DNA of 64,000 bases, taken from the NCBI GenBank assembly GCA_023408815.1, contig JAEYJO010000032.1, positions 1 through 64,000 on the forward strand, given 5' to 3'. The stretch is from Bacillota bacterium (GTDB lineage Bacteria; Bacillota; Clostridia; Lachnospirales; Lachnospiraceae). The notes under the pieces were generated by a model. The model was not told the DNA's origin and did not search any database. It worked only from the letters and a program-made list of their open reading frames with translations. Shown here in pieces: positions 41,470-49,546 of this stretch (its first letter is position 1; the number at the start of each line of letters is the position of its first letter). A program made the position numbers and the translations under genes.

Positions 41470-43287
41470 ATGTTGAAATACTTAAAAGATAAACAACTAA
41501 GGCACAGAAGCGATCCTTTTAAAAAAGAAGGCCTTAAGATATGCACGATATATCTTGCGATCGGTCTTTTCTGGATTTATTTTTCCGATAGGATCGTCAG
41601 TTATCTATTTAAAGATGAACATACCGTTTTAATGATAAATACCTATAAAGGGATGGGCTATGTACTTTGTACGGCGCTGATTCTTTTTTTCCTCATTTCG
41701 GGCCTTTTGAAAAAGGTGGAGATAATGAAAAGGAAACTGAACGAAAGCTATGATGAGCTGTCGGCTTCCAACGAAGAGCTGCAGTCCTATGTGGAGGAGC
41801 TGACCGCTTCGGACGAGGAGTTGCGCACTCAGTACGAGCAAATTGTGGAATACGGAGAAAAGCTCAGGGTAAGCGAGGAGAAATATAAGTCTCTCATAAC
41901 GGAAATGCAATTGGGACTGGCGCTTTATGCGGGAGATCCCGGAGATGATCTCTATCACTATAAGGTAGTGGATACCAATTACAGCCATGAGGTTTTAACG
42001 GGATTCAGTCAGAAGGACATCCTGGGAAAATGCTTTTCTGAAATACACACGAAAATGGAGCCGGAGAACGCTGCTAAGCTGATACATACAGTTACTACCG
42101 GCGAGCCTACCAGATACGAAAGACTTCAGGAAAAGACAAATTATTATTATGAGATTATCGCCTACAGACCTATGGAAAACCAACTGGCAATTATTGTGAA
42201 CGACATTACAAAGCGTAAGCAGGCGGAAGGACGGCTGAATTTCTTAAGCTATCACGATCAGCTCACGGGTCTGTTCAACCGCAGGTTTTTCGAGCAGGAG
42301 TTGGTCGTTCTGGATGCAGAAGAGAATTATCCGCTCATGATTACGATGATAGATATTAACGGATTGAAGCTGGTCAATGATTCTTTCGGGCATGCGGCGG
42401 GTGATAAATATATTCAGATGGTGGCCAAGGTTCTCATTGAGGGGACGAGAGCGCAGGACGTTGTATGCAGACAAGCGGGAGATGAATTCATTATCTTTTC
42501 CCCGAAAACGGACGATGCACAGATGCAGAAAATTATTGAAGGGATGAATGAGGCGGCCAGTAAAATGGATGTCAATTCAGTTCCTCTTTCGCTGTCCTTC
42601 GGCTACTGTGCGAAGAGAAGTGCCGATGAGCCGCTGCCGGAGGTTATGAAAAAAGCCGAAAGCTATATGTACAAGAAGAAGCTGTTAGAAAGTTCCAGCG
42701 TGAAGGGGAAGACCGTCTATACGATCATGACTACACTGCATGAGAAGAATCCCAGAGAGGAGCAGCATTCCCGAAGAGTTTCCCAGCTTTGTGAGAAGAT
42801 GGGCGTTGCGATGGGCCTTAGGGATGACGAAGTGAAGGAGCTTCGGACGGTGGGACTATTACATGATATCGGTAAGGTGGCTATAGAGGAGGGGATCTTA
42901 AACAAGCCCGGAAAGCTGGATGAGACGGAATGGGAGGAAATCAAAAAGCACCCGGAAATAGGTTACCGGATACTGAGTACGGTGAGCGACCTTTCGGAGC
43001 TGAGCGAATATGTGCTTTCTCATCATGAAAGATGGGACGGAAAAGGATATCCCAGAGGGCTGAAGGGAGAGGATATACCGCTACAGTCGAGGATCATAGC
43101 GATTGCGGATGCATATGACGCGATGAGAAGCGAGAGAAGCTACCGCAAGGCGCTGTCGAAGGAATATGCGGTCAGTGAGTTGGAAAAGGGAGCGGGAACT
43201 CAATTCAACGAGCCATGTGTCAAGGTGTTTATCGAAAAAGTGGTGAAGGGCGACGATATCTACGAGTGCGATTTGGACAGTGTATAA
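41470..43287 (+). CDS. Membrane-bound PAS-GGDEF-HD-GYP cyclic-di-GMP signalling protein
   Basis: A 605-residue two-activity signalling protein. Two membrane segments lie at ~25-45 and ~57-77, then a coiled coil (~80-140), a PAS-like domain (~140-250) and a GGDEF domain. The active site there reads A-G-D-E-F (336-340), a variant found in active diguanylate cyclases, with D-x-N-G-L-K at the metal site. A C-terminal HD-GYP domain has H465-D466 in H-D-I-G-K, H518-H519 and G-K-G-Y-P (524-528), the c-di-GMP phosphodiesterase signature. It may therefore both make and break c-di-GMP depending on the signal. RBS CGGAGG precedes ATG. Confidence 0.92.
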   Translation: MLKYLKDKQLRHRSDPFKKEGLKICTIYLAIGLFWIYFSDRIVSYLFKDEHTVLMINTYKGMGYVLCTALILFFLISGLLKKVEIMKRKLNESYDELSASNEELQSYVEELTASDEELRTQYEQIVEYGEKLRVSEEKYKSLITEMQLGLALYAGDPGDDLYHYKVVDTNYSHEVLTGFSQKDILGKCFSEIHTKMEPENAAKLIHTVTTGEPTRYERLQEKTNYYYEIIAYRPMENQLAIIVNDITKRKQAEGRLNFLSYHDQLTGLFNRRFFEQELVVLDAEENYPLMITMIDINGLKLVNDSFGHAAGDKYIQMVAKVLIEGTRAQDVVCRQAGDEFIIFSPKTDDAQMQKIIEGMNEAASKMDVNSVPLSLSFGYCAKRSADEPLPEVMKKAESYMYKKKLLESSSVKGKTVYTIMTTLHEKNPREEQHSRRVSQLCEKMGVAMGLRDDEVKELRTVGLLHDIGKVAIEEGILNKPGKLDETEWEEIKKHPEIGYRILSTVSDLSELSEYVLSHHERWDGKGYPRGLKGEDIPLQSRIIAIADAYDAMRSERSYRKALSKEYAVSELEKGAGTQFNEPCVKVFIEKVVKGDDIYECDLDSV

Positions 43288-43294
43288 TGAAAAT

Positions 43295-43324
43295 GAAGAG
43301 GAGCCTTTACTCCTCTTCGTCTTT
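43295..43324 (+). terminator. Terminator after the GGDEF/HD-GYP gene
   Basis: GAAGAGGAG (43295-43303) pairs perfectly with CTCCTCTTC (43310-43318) around CCTTTA, followed by GTCTTTT. Part of it lies inside the 3' end of the convergent minus-strand gene. Confidence 0.7.
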
Positions 43325-43549
43325 TAATATATCCATGGAGGCGATAGTGTGCCTGTCCCTGAACTTGCCGTAAAGCCATATGTAAAGCCACAGGAGAATG
43401 GGCATACCGATGGTCGCCACAAGGCAGGCCTGGAAAAGAGCGCCTGAGCCGGGGAAATCCAGCAGGGCGATAATAAAGGTAGCTACGTATAACAGGACCA
43501 ATAGGACAATGCAGACCCAGGCTGCAATCTGTTTCGATCTTTTCTTCAT
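43307..43549 (-). CDS. Small membrane protein, two predicted helices
   Basis: An 80-residue protein with a basic start (M-K-K-R-S-K-Q) and two hydrophobic segments, ~8-31 and ~40-62, ending in an acidic tail D-I-L-K-D-E-E-E. The frame extends to 43594, but AAGGAG lies a few bases before ATG 43549 on the minus strand, so that start is preferred. I do not recognise the family. It is convergent with the c-di-GMP gene. Confidence 0.65.
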   Translation of the reverse strand: MKKRSKQIAAWVCIVLLVLLYVATFIIALLDFPGSGALFQACLVATIGMPILLWLYIWLYGKFRDRHTIASMDILKDEEE

Positions 43550-43683
43550 AGGAACTCCTTTTCTGCTTTTATTTGTATACATAACATAACACATTCCGCA
43601 GGAAAAGGAAATAATGCAGAGCGAATTTAAATGCAGAAATCACGCGTTACTGAGAAGGTCGTGAACAGTAACGTAACATAATA

Positions 43684-43723
43684 AAAGTCCCCGAAAATGT
43701 ATTTTTACATTACCGGGGACTTT
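43684..43723. other. Long hairpin in the 411-bp gap between divergent genes
   Basis: AAAGTCCCCG (43684-43693) pairs perfectly with CGGGGACTTT (43714-43723), with an inner ATGTA/TACAT stem. The flanks are AT-rich on both strands. It looks like a terminator but no gene is known to end here, so an unannotated short RNA is possible. Confidence 0.5.
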
Positions 43724-43763
43724 ATTTAGGGGAGGATAAGTATTTTTTCTTATCTTGGGTAAT

Positions 43764-43789
43764 TATCAAAGGAGGGGGTTCCTTTGATA
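43764..43789 (+). other. Hairpin enclosing a Shine-Dalgarno-like sequence
   Basis: TATCAAAGGA (43764-43773) pairs perfectly with TCCTTTGATA (43780-43789) around GGGGGT, so an AAGGAGG-like sequence is buried in the stem and loop. A smaller GATAAG/CTTATC hairpin lies just upstream at 43735-43754. A TTG at 43784 opens only seven codons. The function is unknown. Together with 43684-43723 this fills most of the gap; no other gene is visible. Confidence 0.5.
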
Positions 43790-43839
43790 GTCTTATTATT
43801 GACGTGATTTTCGGCTTTATTCACGAAAAATAAAAAAAA

Positions 43840-43868
43840 TTTACTTTTTTTGAAAAATATTATATACT
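43840..43868 (+). promoter_or_regulatory. Promoter of the SEC-C gene
   Basis: TTTACT (43840-43845), 17 bases, TATACT (43863-43868), in a very AT-rich stretch (UP-element-like). Confidence 0.65.
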
Positions 43869-43959
43869 AACAATAGTTTAGACATAATTTTCTGTTTTTA
43901 ACGGAATAGTCAACTAGTATTTGAAGAAAAATATATAATAAGCAAAAGGTGGTATTACA

Positions 43960-44463
43960 ATGGCATTATTAAAACAGTGGCATGACATTGCCTATTCGGA
44001 AACGGCCAATAAAGGCGATTTGCAAAGACTCTGGGCAGATTATTTCCAGAAGGAGAAGGAAATATATGCAAAGCTCCTGGAAAATCCTGAGGAAGCGGTA
44101 AAAGGTACCGTGAAGGAGCTGGCTGAGAAATATGATGTAGATATCATGACGATGACGGGATTTCTCGACGGAATCAACGAAAGCTTGAAGGTTGAAAACC
44201 CTGTGGACGAGATGGAGGAGGATACGGAAGTATCTCTCGATTTCGATAATGAGATTCTTTATAAGAATATGGTCGGTGCAGGTGCGGACTGGCTGTACGA
44301 GCTGGAAGCGTGGAAGGATATTTTCGACGAGGAAAAGAGAAAAGAGCTTTATAGAATACAGAAGGCTTCTGCTACGATCGTGAAAGGTGCCAAGACCTAT
44401 CCTAACGATCCCTGTCCTTGTGGAAGCGGCAAGAAATATAAAAAATGCTGCGGTAAAAATTAA
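43960..44463 (+). CDS. SEC-C zinc-motif protein
   Basis: A 167-residue cytoplasmic protein with an acidic helical body and a C-terminal SEC-C zinc motif C-P-C-G-S-G-K-K-Y-K-K-C-C (Cys152, Cys154, Cys163, Cys164), like the SecB/ribosome-binding tail of SecA. In SecA this motif contacts SecB and ribosomes. Stand-alone SEC-C proteins of this length are common in Clostridia but their role is unclear; a link to translation or protein quality control is inferred. AAAGGTGG precedes ATG. It has its own promoter and is followed by the thrS T-box leader. Confidence 0.82.
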   Translation: MALLKQWHDIAYSETANKGDLQRLWADYFQKEKEIYAKLLENPEEAVKGTVKELAEKYDVDIMTMTGFLDGINESLKVENPVDEMEEDTEVSLDFDNEILYKNMVGAGADWLYELEAWKDIFDEEKRKELYRIQKASATIVKGAKTYPNDPCPCGSGKKYKKCCGKN

Positions 44464-44524
44464 GAATAAGTCTTTACAGATTAAAAAAAGTATCATAGAA
44501 TAAGAATAAGTAATGGAATATGGA

Positions 44525-44792
44525 TAATGCAAAGAAGAGAAGAGTAAGGTGCGGGAACGTATCAGAGAAGGATACCTGCTTGTCAAGGCAAGCGGAGCTG
44601 GAAGTATCCTGACGCAAAGCATCCGAAGACCATCTCGGAGTGACCCCAATCAGGTCCGGCGGCACCGTTATCGCCGAATGAAGCGGCTTTGTTATGAACA
44701 TTGTTATTATAACAAGGCAAAAAGGGTGGAACCGCGTAATATAGCTATACGTCCCTTACATTGCACATGGAGTGTGATGTAAGGGTTTTTTT
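44525..44792 (+). ncRNA. T-box riboswitch leader, threonine specific
   Basis: The leader contains the T-box antiterminator sequence AAGGGTGGAACCGCG at 44722-44736, which matches the consensus exactly, and ends in a strong terminator. Stem I is visible from about 44550. On its 3' side, CGAAG precedes ACC (44629-44631), followed by ATCTCGGAG, placing ACC, a threonine codon, in the specifier position. Uncharged tRNA-Thr with anticodon GGU would pair there and prevent termination, raising expression of the genes below when threonine is short. The 5' limit is approximate. Confidence 0.92.
44753..44792 (+). terminator. T-box-controlled terminator
   Basis: CCCTTACAT plus TGCAC pairs with GTGTG plus ATGTAAGGG (to 44785), about 14 pairs including two G-U, then seven T. 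It competes with the T-box antiterminator. Confidence 0.9.
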
Positions 44793-44822
44793 GTACCCTG
44801 AAATGAAAAGGAGGAAAATGAA

Positions 44823-45056
44823 ATGCAGGAAAAGTGGAAAGAGTTAGAGCAGGTTTTGGAAGAAATGAAGACGATGAAAAAAAGAGAGTACGTATTGACC
44901 CTGACCGTTTGTGTTTTGGCTGGTTTGGTAATTGGGATGCTGATTTCACCGAAGAAAAGAGTGATGATTGGAAGCAATAACGGGAACAACAATGTGAACG
45001 GCTTTGGAGACGGTGAGTTCTGCGACTGCGAAGATGATTGTGATTGCGAAGAATGA
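44823..45056 (+). CDS. Small membrane protein with acidic cysteine-rich tail, T-box controlled
   Basis: A 77-residue protein between the T-box and thrS: an N-terminal charged helix, one hydrophobic segment (~24-42), a basic stop (P-K-K-R), an Asn/Gly-rich linker and a tail C-D-C-E-D-D-C-D-C-E-E. The four cysteines among acidic residues suggest metal binding. AAGGAGG (44808-44814) sits eight bases before ATG, and the gene ends 22 bases before thrS, so both share the threonine T-box. I do not recognise the family. Confidence 0.7.
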   Translation: MQEKWKELEQVLEEMKTMKKREYVLTLTVCVLAGLVIGMLISPKKRVMIGSNNGNNNVNGFGDGEFCDCEDDCDCEE

Positions 45057-45078
45057 TGGGTAAAGGAGTTGGAAAATA

Positions 45079-47034
45079 ATGAAAGTAACATTAAAAGATG
45101 GAAGCAGTAAGGAATACGCTTCGCCGATGCGAATCATCGATATTGCAGCGGACATCAGCGAAGGACTTGGAAGAGCGGCGTGTGCCGGAGAAATAGATGG
45201 CAAGGTTGTGGATTTGCGGACGGTAGTGGACCAGGATTGTGCACTCAATATTTTGACTGCAAACGATAAAGAGGGAATACGAGTAGTCAGACATACGGCT
45301 TCCCATGTGCTGGCGGAGGCGGTCAAGAGATTATACCCCGACGCAAAGCTGGCTATCGGGCCGAGCATCGATACTGGTTTTTATTATGATTTTGAACATG
45401 AGCCTTTTACGAGAGAGGACCTCGACAACCTGGAAGCGGAGATGAAGAAGATCATCAAGGAAGGGAACTCCCTGGAGAAGTTCACGCTTTCCCGTGAAGA
45501 GGCGATAAAATTCATGGAAGAGAAGAGCGAGCCATATAAGGTGGAGCTGATTCGCGACCTTCCCGAGGATGCGGTAATTTCCTTCTATAGTCAGGGAGAT
45601 TTTGTGGATTTGTGCGCGGGGCCTCATCTCATGAGCACGAAGGGAATTAAGGCATTTAAGCTGATTTCCTCCTCCGGCGCTTATTGGAGAGGCAATTCGG
45701 ACAATAAGATGCTCCAGAGAATTTATGGCACGGCATTTAATAAGAAAGAGGAGCTTGCCGATTATCTGGAGTATTTGGATAACATTAAGAAACGTGACCA
45801 CAATAAATTAGGACGCGAGATGGAGCTTTTTGCAACGGTCGACGTGATCGGCCAGGGCCTTCCGCTGCTGATGCCCAAGGGAGCGAAGATGATTCAGACG
45901 ATGCAGCGCTGGATCGAGGACGAAGAGGAAAAGCGCGGCTATATGAGAACGAAGACACCTCTTATGGCCAAAAAAGATTTGTACGTGATTTCCGATCATT
46001 GGGATCACTACAAAGAGGGCATGTTCGTGCTGGGTGATGAAAATGACGAGAGCGCTGAGGTATTCGCCCTTCGTCCTATGACCTGTCCGTTCCAGTACTA
46101 TGTATATAAGCAGAGCCAGAAATCCTACAGAGATCTTCCCTGCCGCTACGGAGAGACGTCCACACTTTTCAGGAATGAGGATTCGGGAGAGATGCACGGA
46201 CTTACCCGTGTGCGCCAGTTCACGATTTCCGAGGGGCATCTCATCGTGCGTCCGGACCAGGTGGAAGAGGAATTCAAGGGTTGTGTTGACCTTGCGAAAT
46301 ATTGCATGACTACCCTCGGACTTCAGGATGACGTATCGTACCGTTTGTCCTTATGGGACCCGAACAATCAGGATCATTACCTTGGCAACGCCGAGCTTTG
46401 GGATGAGGTTCAGGATATGATGCGCTCAATTTTGAATCATATCGGTATCGATTATACGGAGGAAGAAGGAGAGGCAGCATTCTACGGTCCCAAGCTGGAT
46501 ATTCAGGCGAAGAACGTATACGGCAAAGAGGATACGATGATTACGATCCAGCTCGATATGTTCCTTGCGGAACGCTTCGACATGACCTTTGTGGATAAGG
46601 ACGGCGAAAAGAAGAGGCCCTATATCATTCACAGAACGTCCCTGGGCTGCTACGAAAGAACGCTGGCATGGCTGATTGAAAAATATGAAGGAAAGTTTCC
46701 CACATGGCTCTGCCCGGAACAGGTACGCATTCTTCCTATTTCTGAAAAATATGAAAAATATGCGGGGGAAGTGGAAGCGAAACTAAAGGAAAACGGCATT
46801 CTTGCCGCTACGGACGGCCGCTCTGAGAAAATTGGTTTTAAAATCCGTGAGGCGAGACTGGCAAAGATTCCGTATATGCTTGTAGTCGGACAGAAGGAAG
46901 AAGAGGATAAGACCGTTTCCGTACGAAGCCGCTTTGCAGGCGACGAGGGTGTGAAGTCTCTGGATGAATTCGTAGAGCAGATATGCAAAGAAATCAGAAC
47001 GAAGGAAATAAGAAAAGAAGAAACGGCTGAATGA
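45079..47034 (+). CDS. thrS: Threonyl-tRNA synthetase
   Basis: A 651-residue class II synthetase charging tRNA-Thr. It has the N-terminal TGS-like domain, the second additional (editing) domain with H-T-A-S-H-V-L, and a catalytic core whose zinc ligands align as Cys336, His387 and His518. Motif 2 is F-R-N-E-D-S-G-E. The length and domain order match bacterial ThrRS with editing. AAGGAGTTGG precedes ATG. Its control by the upstream threonine T-box (specifier ACC) independently supports the identity. Confidence 0.97.
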   Translation: MKVTLKDGSSKEYASPMRIIDIAADISEGLGRAACAGEIDGKVVDLRTVVDQDCALNILTANDKEGIRVVRHTASHVLAEAVKRLYPDAKLAIGPSIDTGFYYDFEHEPFTREDLDNLEAEMKKIIKEGNSLEKFTLSREEAIKFMEEKSEPYKVELIRDLPEDAVISFYSQGDFVDLCAGPHLMSTKGIKAFKLISSSGAYWRGNSDNKMLQRIYGTAFNKKEELADYLEYLDNIKKRDHNKLGREMELFATVDVIGQGLPLLMPKGAKMIQTMQRWIEDEEEKRGYMRTKTPLMAKKDLYVISDHWDHYKEGMFVLGDENDESAEVFALRPMTCPFQYYVYKQSQKSYRDLPCRYGETSTLFRNEDSGEMHGLTRVRQFTISEGHLIVRPDQVEEEFKGCVDLAKYCMTTLGLQDDVSYRLSLWDPNNQDHYLGNAELWDEVQDMMRSILNHIGIDYTEEEGEAAFYGPKLDIQAKNVYGKEDTMITIQLDMFLAERFDMTFVDKDGEKKRPYIIHRTSLGCYERTLAWLIEKYEGKFPTWLCPEQVRILPISEKYEKYAGEVEAKLKENGILAATDGRSEKIGFKIREARLAKIPYMLVVGQKEEEDKTVSVRSRFAGDEGVKSLDEFVEQICKEIRTKEIRKEETAE

Positions 47035-47043
47035 TAATAAAGA

Positions 47044-47081
47044 CCGAAATCTGTCAATATAAAGAAATTGGCGGATTTCGG
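47044..47081. terminator. Hairpin between thrS and the convergent glycosyltransferase gene
   Basis: CCGAAATCTGTCAAT and ATTGGCGGATTTCGG pair over 15 positions with two G-U. There is no clear T tract on either strand, so it may be a weak terminator or a 3'-end stabiliser for both transcripts. Confidence 0.45.
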
Positions 47082-47104
47082 CACAGATAAAATGGGGTTG
47101 AATC

Positions 47105-48256
47105 TTAAGCTTTATGAAAATGAAGTGAGGGTTTGGCCCTATTTTCTAAAGTTTCCTGATAAATATCGATAAGACTGCCAAATACTTTCTCCCATGATCT
47201 GCCCGCTGCGAATTCTCTGCCATTTGTCCTGAGATAGTCGCTCAAATCGATATCTTCCACGAGTTCTGCCATACATTGCGTGAGTTCAGCAGAATCTCTT
47301 TCTGCAAACTTGATACCGGTCACTCCATGTTGAATGATTTCTCCCACACCCCCGGCATCTGCTCCAATCACCGGAAGCCCTGAAGACATTGCCTCCAGAA
47401 TAACATTACCGAAGGTCTCCGTAGACGAAGGACAGACAAAAATATCGCTGGAGGCATATATTTCTGAGAGTTCCTTCCCCTTTTTAAAACCGGTGAATAT
47501 AGTATCTTTGGGAAACATCTGCCTGCATTTTTCTAACAGGGGACCATCCCCTGTAACGATCATTGCAACATGATCCTTATATTTCCGGTGAAGTGCTTCA
47601 TAACTCGTACTTAAGATATCCAGATCTTTTTCATGGGAGACCCTGCCTACATAAAGAAAGGCGATCTTATCTGAAATCCCAAGCTCTTCCCGCAATTTAT
47701 TACTTCGAAACATAGGATGAAAGCTTTTAAAATCGATGCCTCTGGAAAAAATACGCGTATTATGGATTCCCTGGCTGTGAAGAAGCTTTTGTGCAGAGAG
47801 GGAAGGACAAAGGGTGACATCATTTTGTGTATGAAACCATTTCATGTAATTCCAGATAGGCTGCTTCATGAAATTAAACCCATAGTAATCCGAGTATTGC
47901 GAAAAGTTCGTGGTATAATTTGATACCGTAGGAATACCATGCTTCTTACCATAATTGAGCCCTGCCATTCCCATATTAAATTCTGTCATGATATGGATGA
48001 TATCCGGCTGAAAGTCAGATAATGTTGAAGAAATACGGAATGTATTCGGGAATGCAATTCTATTTTCAGGATATAATACGAATTTGATGCTGTAGAAGCG
48101 TTCAATATTGTAATCCTTTGACTTGATATCGTATTCCGGTACAAAGACTTTATAATCGATATCATTGTCCTTATAGTATTGAGTAAGTTTGTTCAGGGTA
48201 TTCGTAACCCCATTGATTTGCGGCAGATAGGTATCTGCAAATAAAGCGACTTTCAT
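47105..48256 (-). CDS. Glycosyltransferase family 4 (GT-B fold)
   Basis: A 383-residue retaining GT-B glycosyltransferase. The acceptor half begins V-A-L-F-A-D-T-Y-L-P-Q-I-N-G-V, typical of lipid- or phosphatidylinositol-linked mannosyl/glucosyltransferases. The donor half has V-G-R-V-S-H-E-K and the E-x7-E motif region S-S-T-E-T-F-G-N-V-I-L-E-A. Members with this start often make mono- or diglucosyl-diacylglycerol in Gram-positives, so glycolipid synthesis is plausible but unproven. Its start overlaps the upstream PLC-like gene in an ATGA, with GGAGG before it, indicating coupled translation. Confidence 0.88.
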   Translation of the reverse strand: MKVALFADTYLPQINGVTNTLNKLTQYYKDNDIDYKVFVPEYDIKSKDYNIERFYSIKFVLYPENRIAFPNTFRISSTLSDFQPDIIHIMTEFNMGMAGLNYGKKHGIPTVSNYTTNFSQYSDYYGFNFMKQPIWNYMKWFHTQNDVTLCPSLSAQKLLHSQGIHNTRIFSRGIDFKSFHPMFRSNKLREELGISDKIAFLYVGRVSHEKDLDILSTSYEALHRKYKDHVAMIVTGDGPLLEKCRQMFPKDTIFTGFKKGKELSEIYASSDIFVCPSSTETFGNVILEAMSSGLPVIGADAGGVGEIIQHGVTGIKFAERDSAELTQCMAELVEDIDLSDYLRTNGREFAAGRSWEKVFGSLIDIYQETLENRAKPSLHFHKA

Positions 48257-48855
48257 AAACTTCCTCCTTTCTTTGCCGGCAGGGAATAGAGCCCGGCATC
48301 TGTCTCCTCCATAAGATCGGAGGAATACTTTAAGAAATATATAATGGATTCACAGATCCATACAGCGGTTGAAAAGGCATACTCAATATCTCTTTTCATA
48401 TCTTTAGGCTGTGAGAAGTAATTCTTCCGCATTTCTAATATAATAGAGTATATATCTTTTCTTGGCTTCATCCTGCTGGGAAATACCTTGAATCTCTGTT
48501 TTGTATTCATATGTAACAGTTTGCGATGGAGACTGAGTTCATAAAAGAAATGCCGTAATTTTCTATCATGAATATCTTCGTTCACATGGTAATAGCAAAA
48601 GAAATCACTGACATAGTGGCAAACCTCTCCCAGCTGAACTGAAAAATCTTCTTCAGGCATTTCATCGCACATCAGCTGATTGGTCATGGCACAAACAGTA
48701 AAAAGATAATTTTCCAGAGTATGATGATTATGCTGCTTAGAGGGTAGATCCGGTTTGATGTTACCGTATGCAAATGCTCTCTCATTTAATTCTACTGCAC
48801 CGGCAAAATGCTGGTATAAAACCTTAGATATAAATAGATGCGTAAAAAAATACAT
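48253..48855 (-). CDS. Zinc-dependent phospholipase C-like protein
   Basis: A 200-residue alpha-helical protein with histidines arranged as in the zinc-dependent phospholipase C/S1-P1 nuclease fold: T-H near residue 5, H-H in K-Q-H-N-H-H-T, H-Y-V-S-D, then Y-Y-H and D-I-H-D. There is no signal peptide, so unlike secreted clostridial PLC it would act inside the cell. Coupling to a glycolipid-type glycosyltransferase points to lipid metabolism (inference). AAGGAGG precedes ATG on the minus strand. Confidence 0.75.
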   Translation of the reverse strand: MYFFTHLFISKVLYQHFAGAVELNERAFAYGNIKPDLPSKQHNHHTLENYLFTVCAMTNQLMCDEMPEEDFSVQLGEVCHYVSDFFCYYHVNEDIHDRKLRHFFYELSLHRKLLHMNTKQRFKVFPSRMKPRKDIYSIILEMRKNYFSQPKDMKRDIEYAFSTAVWICESIIYFLKYSSDLMEETDAGLYSLPAKKGGSL

Positions 48856-48880
48856 ATACCTTCCTCCTTTGATTTAAATA

Positions 48881-48909
48881 ATTATATTTCTGATATAATT
48901 GTATTACAA
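48881..48909 (-). promoter_or_regulatory. Promoter of the PLC-like/glycosyltransferase pair
   Basis: On the minus strand TTGTAA (48909-48904), 17 bases, consensus TATAAT (48886-48881), about 26 bases before the ATG. Confidence 0.7.
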
Positions 48910-49059
48910 ATTCGAAGATATAGCTTAAAATGTGTGTCAATTCTATCTTATATTTTTGTAAAATTTGTTTGACTAAAGATAAGCAAATAGTCGTATATTT
49001 TTCGTGAAAGAAAGCCATACTAACCATGGTAATATTTTTGTCTGATAGGAGGTTAGATG

Positions 49060-49374
49060 ATGGCTCAGTTAGATTGTATAGTGGATAGCTGCGTTTATAA
49101 CAAAAGCGAATGTTGCTGCAAGGGTGACATTATGGTAGGCGGAAAGCATGCACATCACGAAGACGATACTTGCTGTGAAAGCTTTTCTGAGAAAAGAGGA
49201 GATTCTTATACCAGTGCTTTGGAGCATCCGAGCAAGACGATAAGCATAGACTGCGAAGCGTCCAAATGTGTGTATAACAGCAACTATAAGTGTTTTGCCC
49301 AGCATGTGGACATTAAGGGCAGCGGTGCGTCCGATTGCAGGGAAACAGCCTGCGCTACTTTTAAGGAAAGATAG
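49060..49374 (+). CDS. DUF1540 protein with two cysteine-rich domains
   Basis: A 104-residue protein with two copies of a small cysteine motif: L-D-C-I-V-D-S-C-V-Y-N...C-C-C then C-C-E, and I-D-C-E-A-S-K-C-V-Y-N...C-F...C-R-E-T-A-C. This matches DUF1540, common in spore-forming Clostridia and Bacilli, probably metal binding; its role is unknown. AGGAGG at 49047-49052 is seven bases before ATG 49060 but four before ATG 49057, so the second ATG is preferred. It is a single-gene unit ending at a strong terminator. Confidence 0.88.
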   Translation: MAQLDCIVDSCVYNKSECCCKGDIMVGGKHAHHEDDTCCESFSEKRGDSYTSALEHPSKTISIDCEASKCVYNSNYKCFAQHVDIKGSGASDCRETACATFKER

Positions 49375-49382
49375 AGTATGGT

Positions 49383-49424
49383 AAAAAATCTCCGCAGAGA
49401 AGAAAGCTTCGCGGAGATTTTTTT
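49383..49424 (+). terminator. Terminator after the DUF1540 gene
   Basis: AAAAAATCTCCGC (49383-49395) pairs with GCGGAGATTTTTTT (49411-49424). The A tract in front means it could also work on the minus strand. Confidence 0.9.
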
Positions 49425-49475
49425 GTAGTAATTGTTACGAAATTGTGAATTTTATTACATTTCTTATATTTTCAC

Positions 49476-49504
49476 TTGTATATAAGAAATATTTTCTCTA
49501 TAAT
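49476..49504 (+). promoter_or_regulatory. Promoter of the exported protein gene
   Basis: TTGTAT (49476-49481), 17 bases, TATAAT (49499-49504). Confidence 0.7.
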
Positions 49505-49546
49505 AGGAAAGTATAAAATGATTTTGTAAGGATTACAGGGGTTAGC

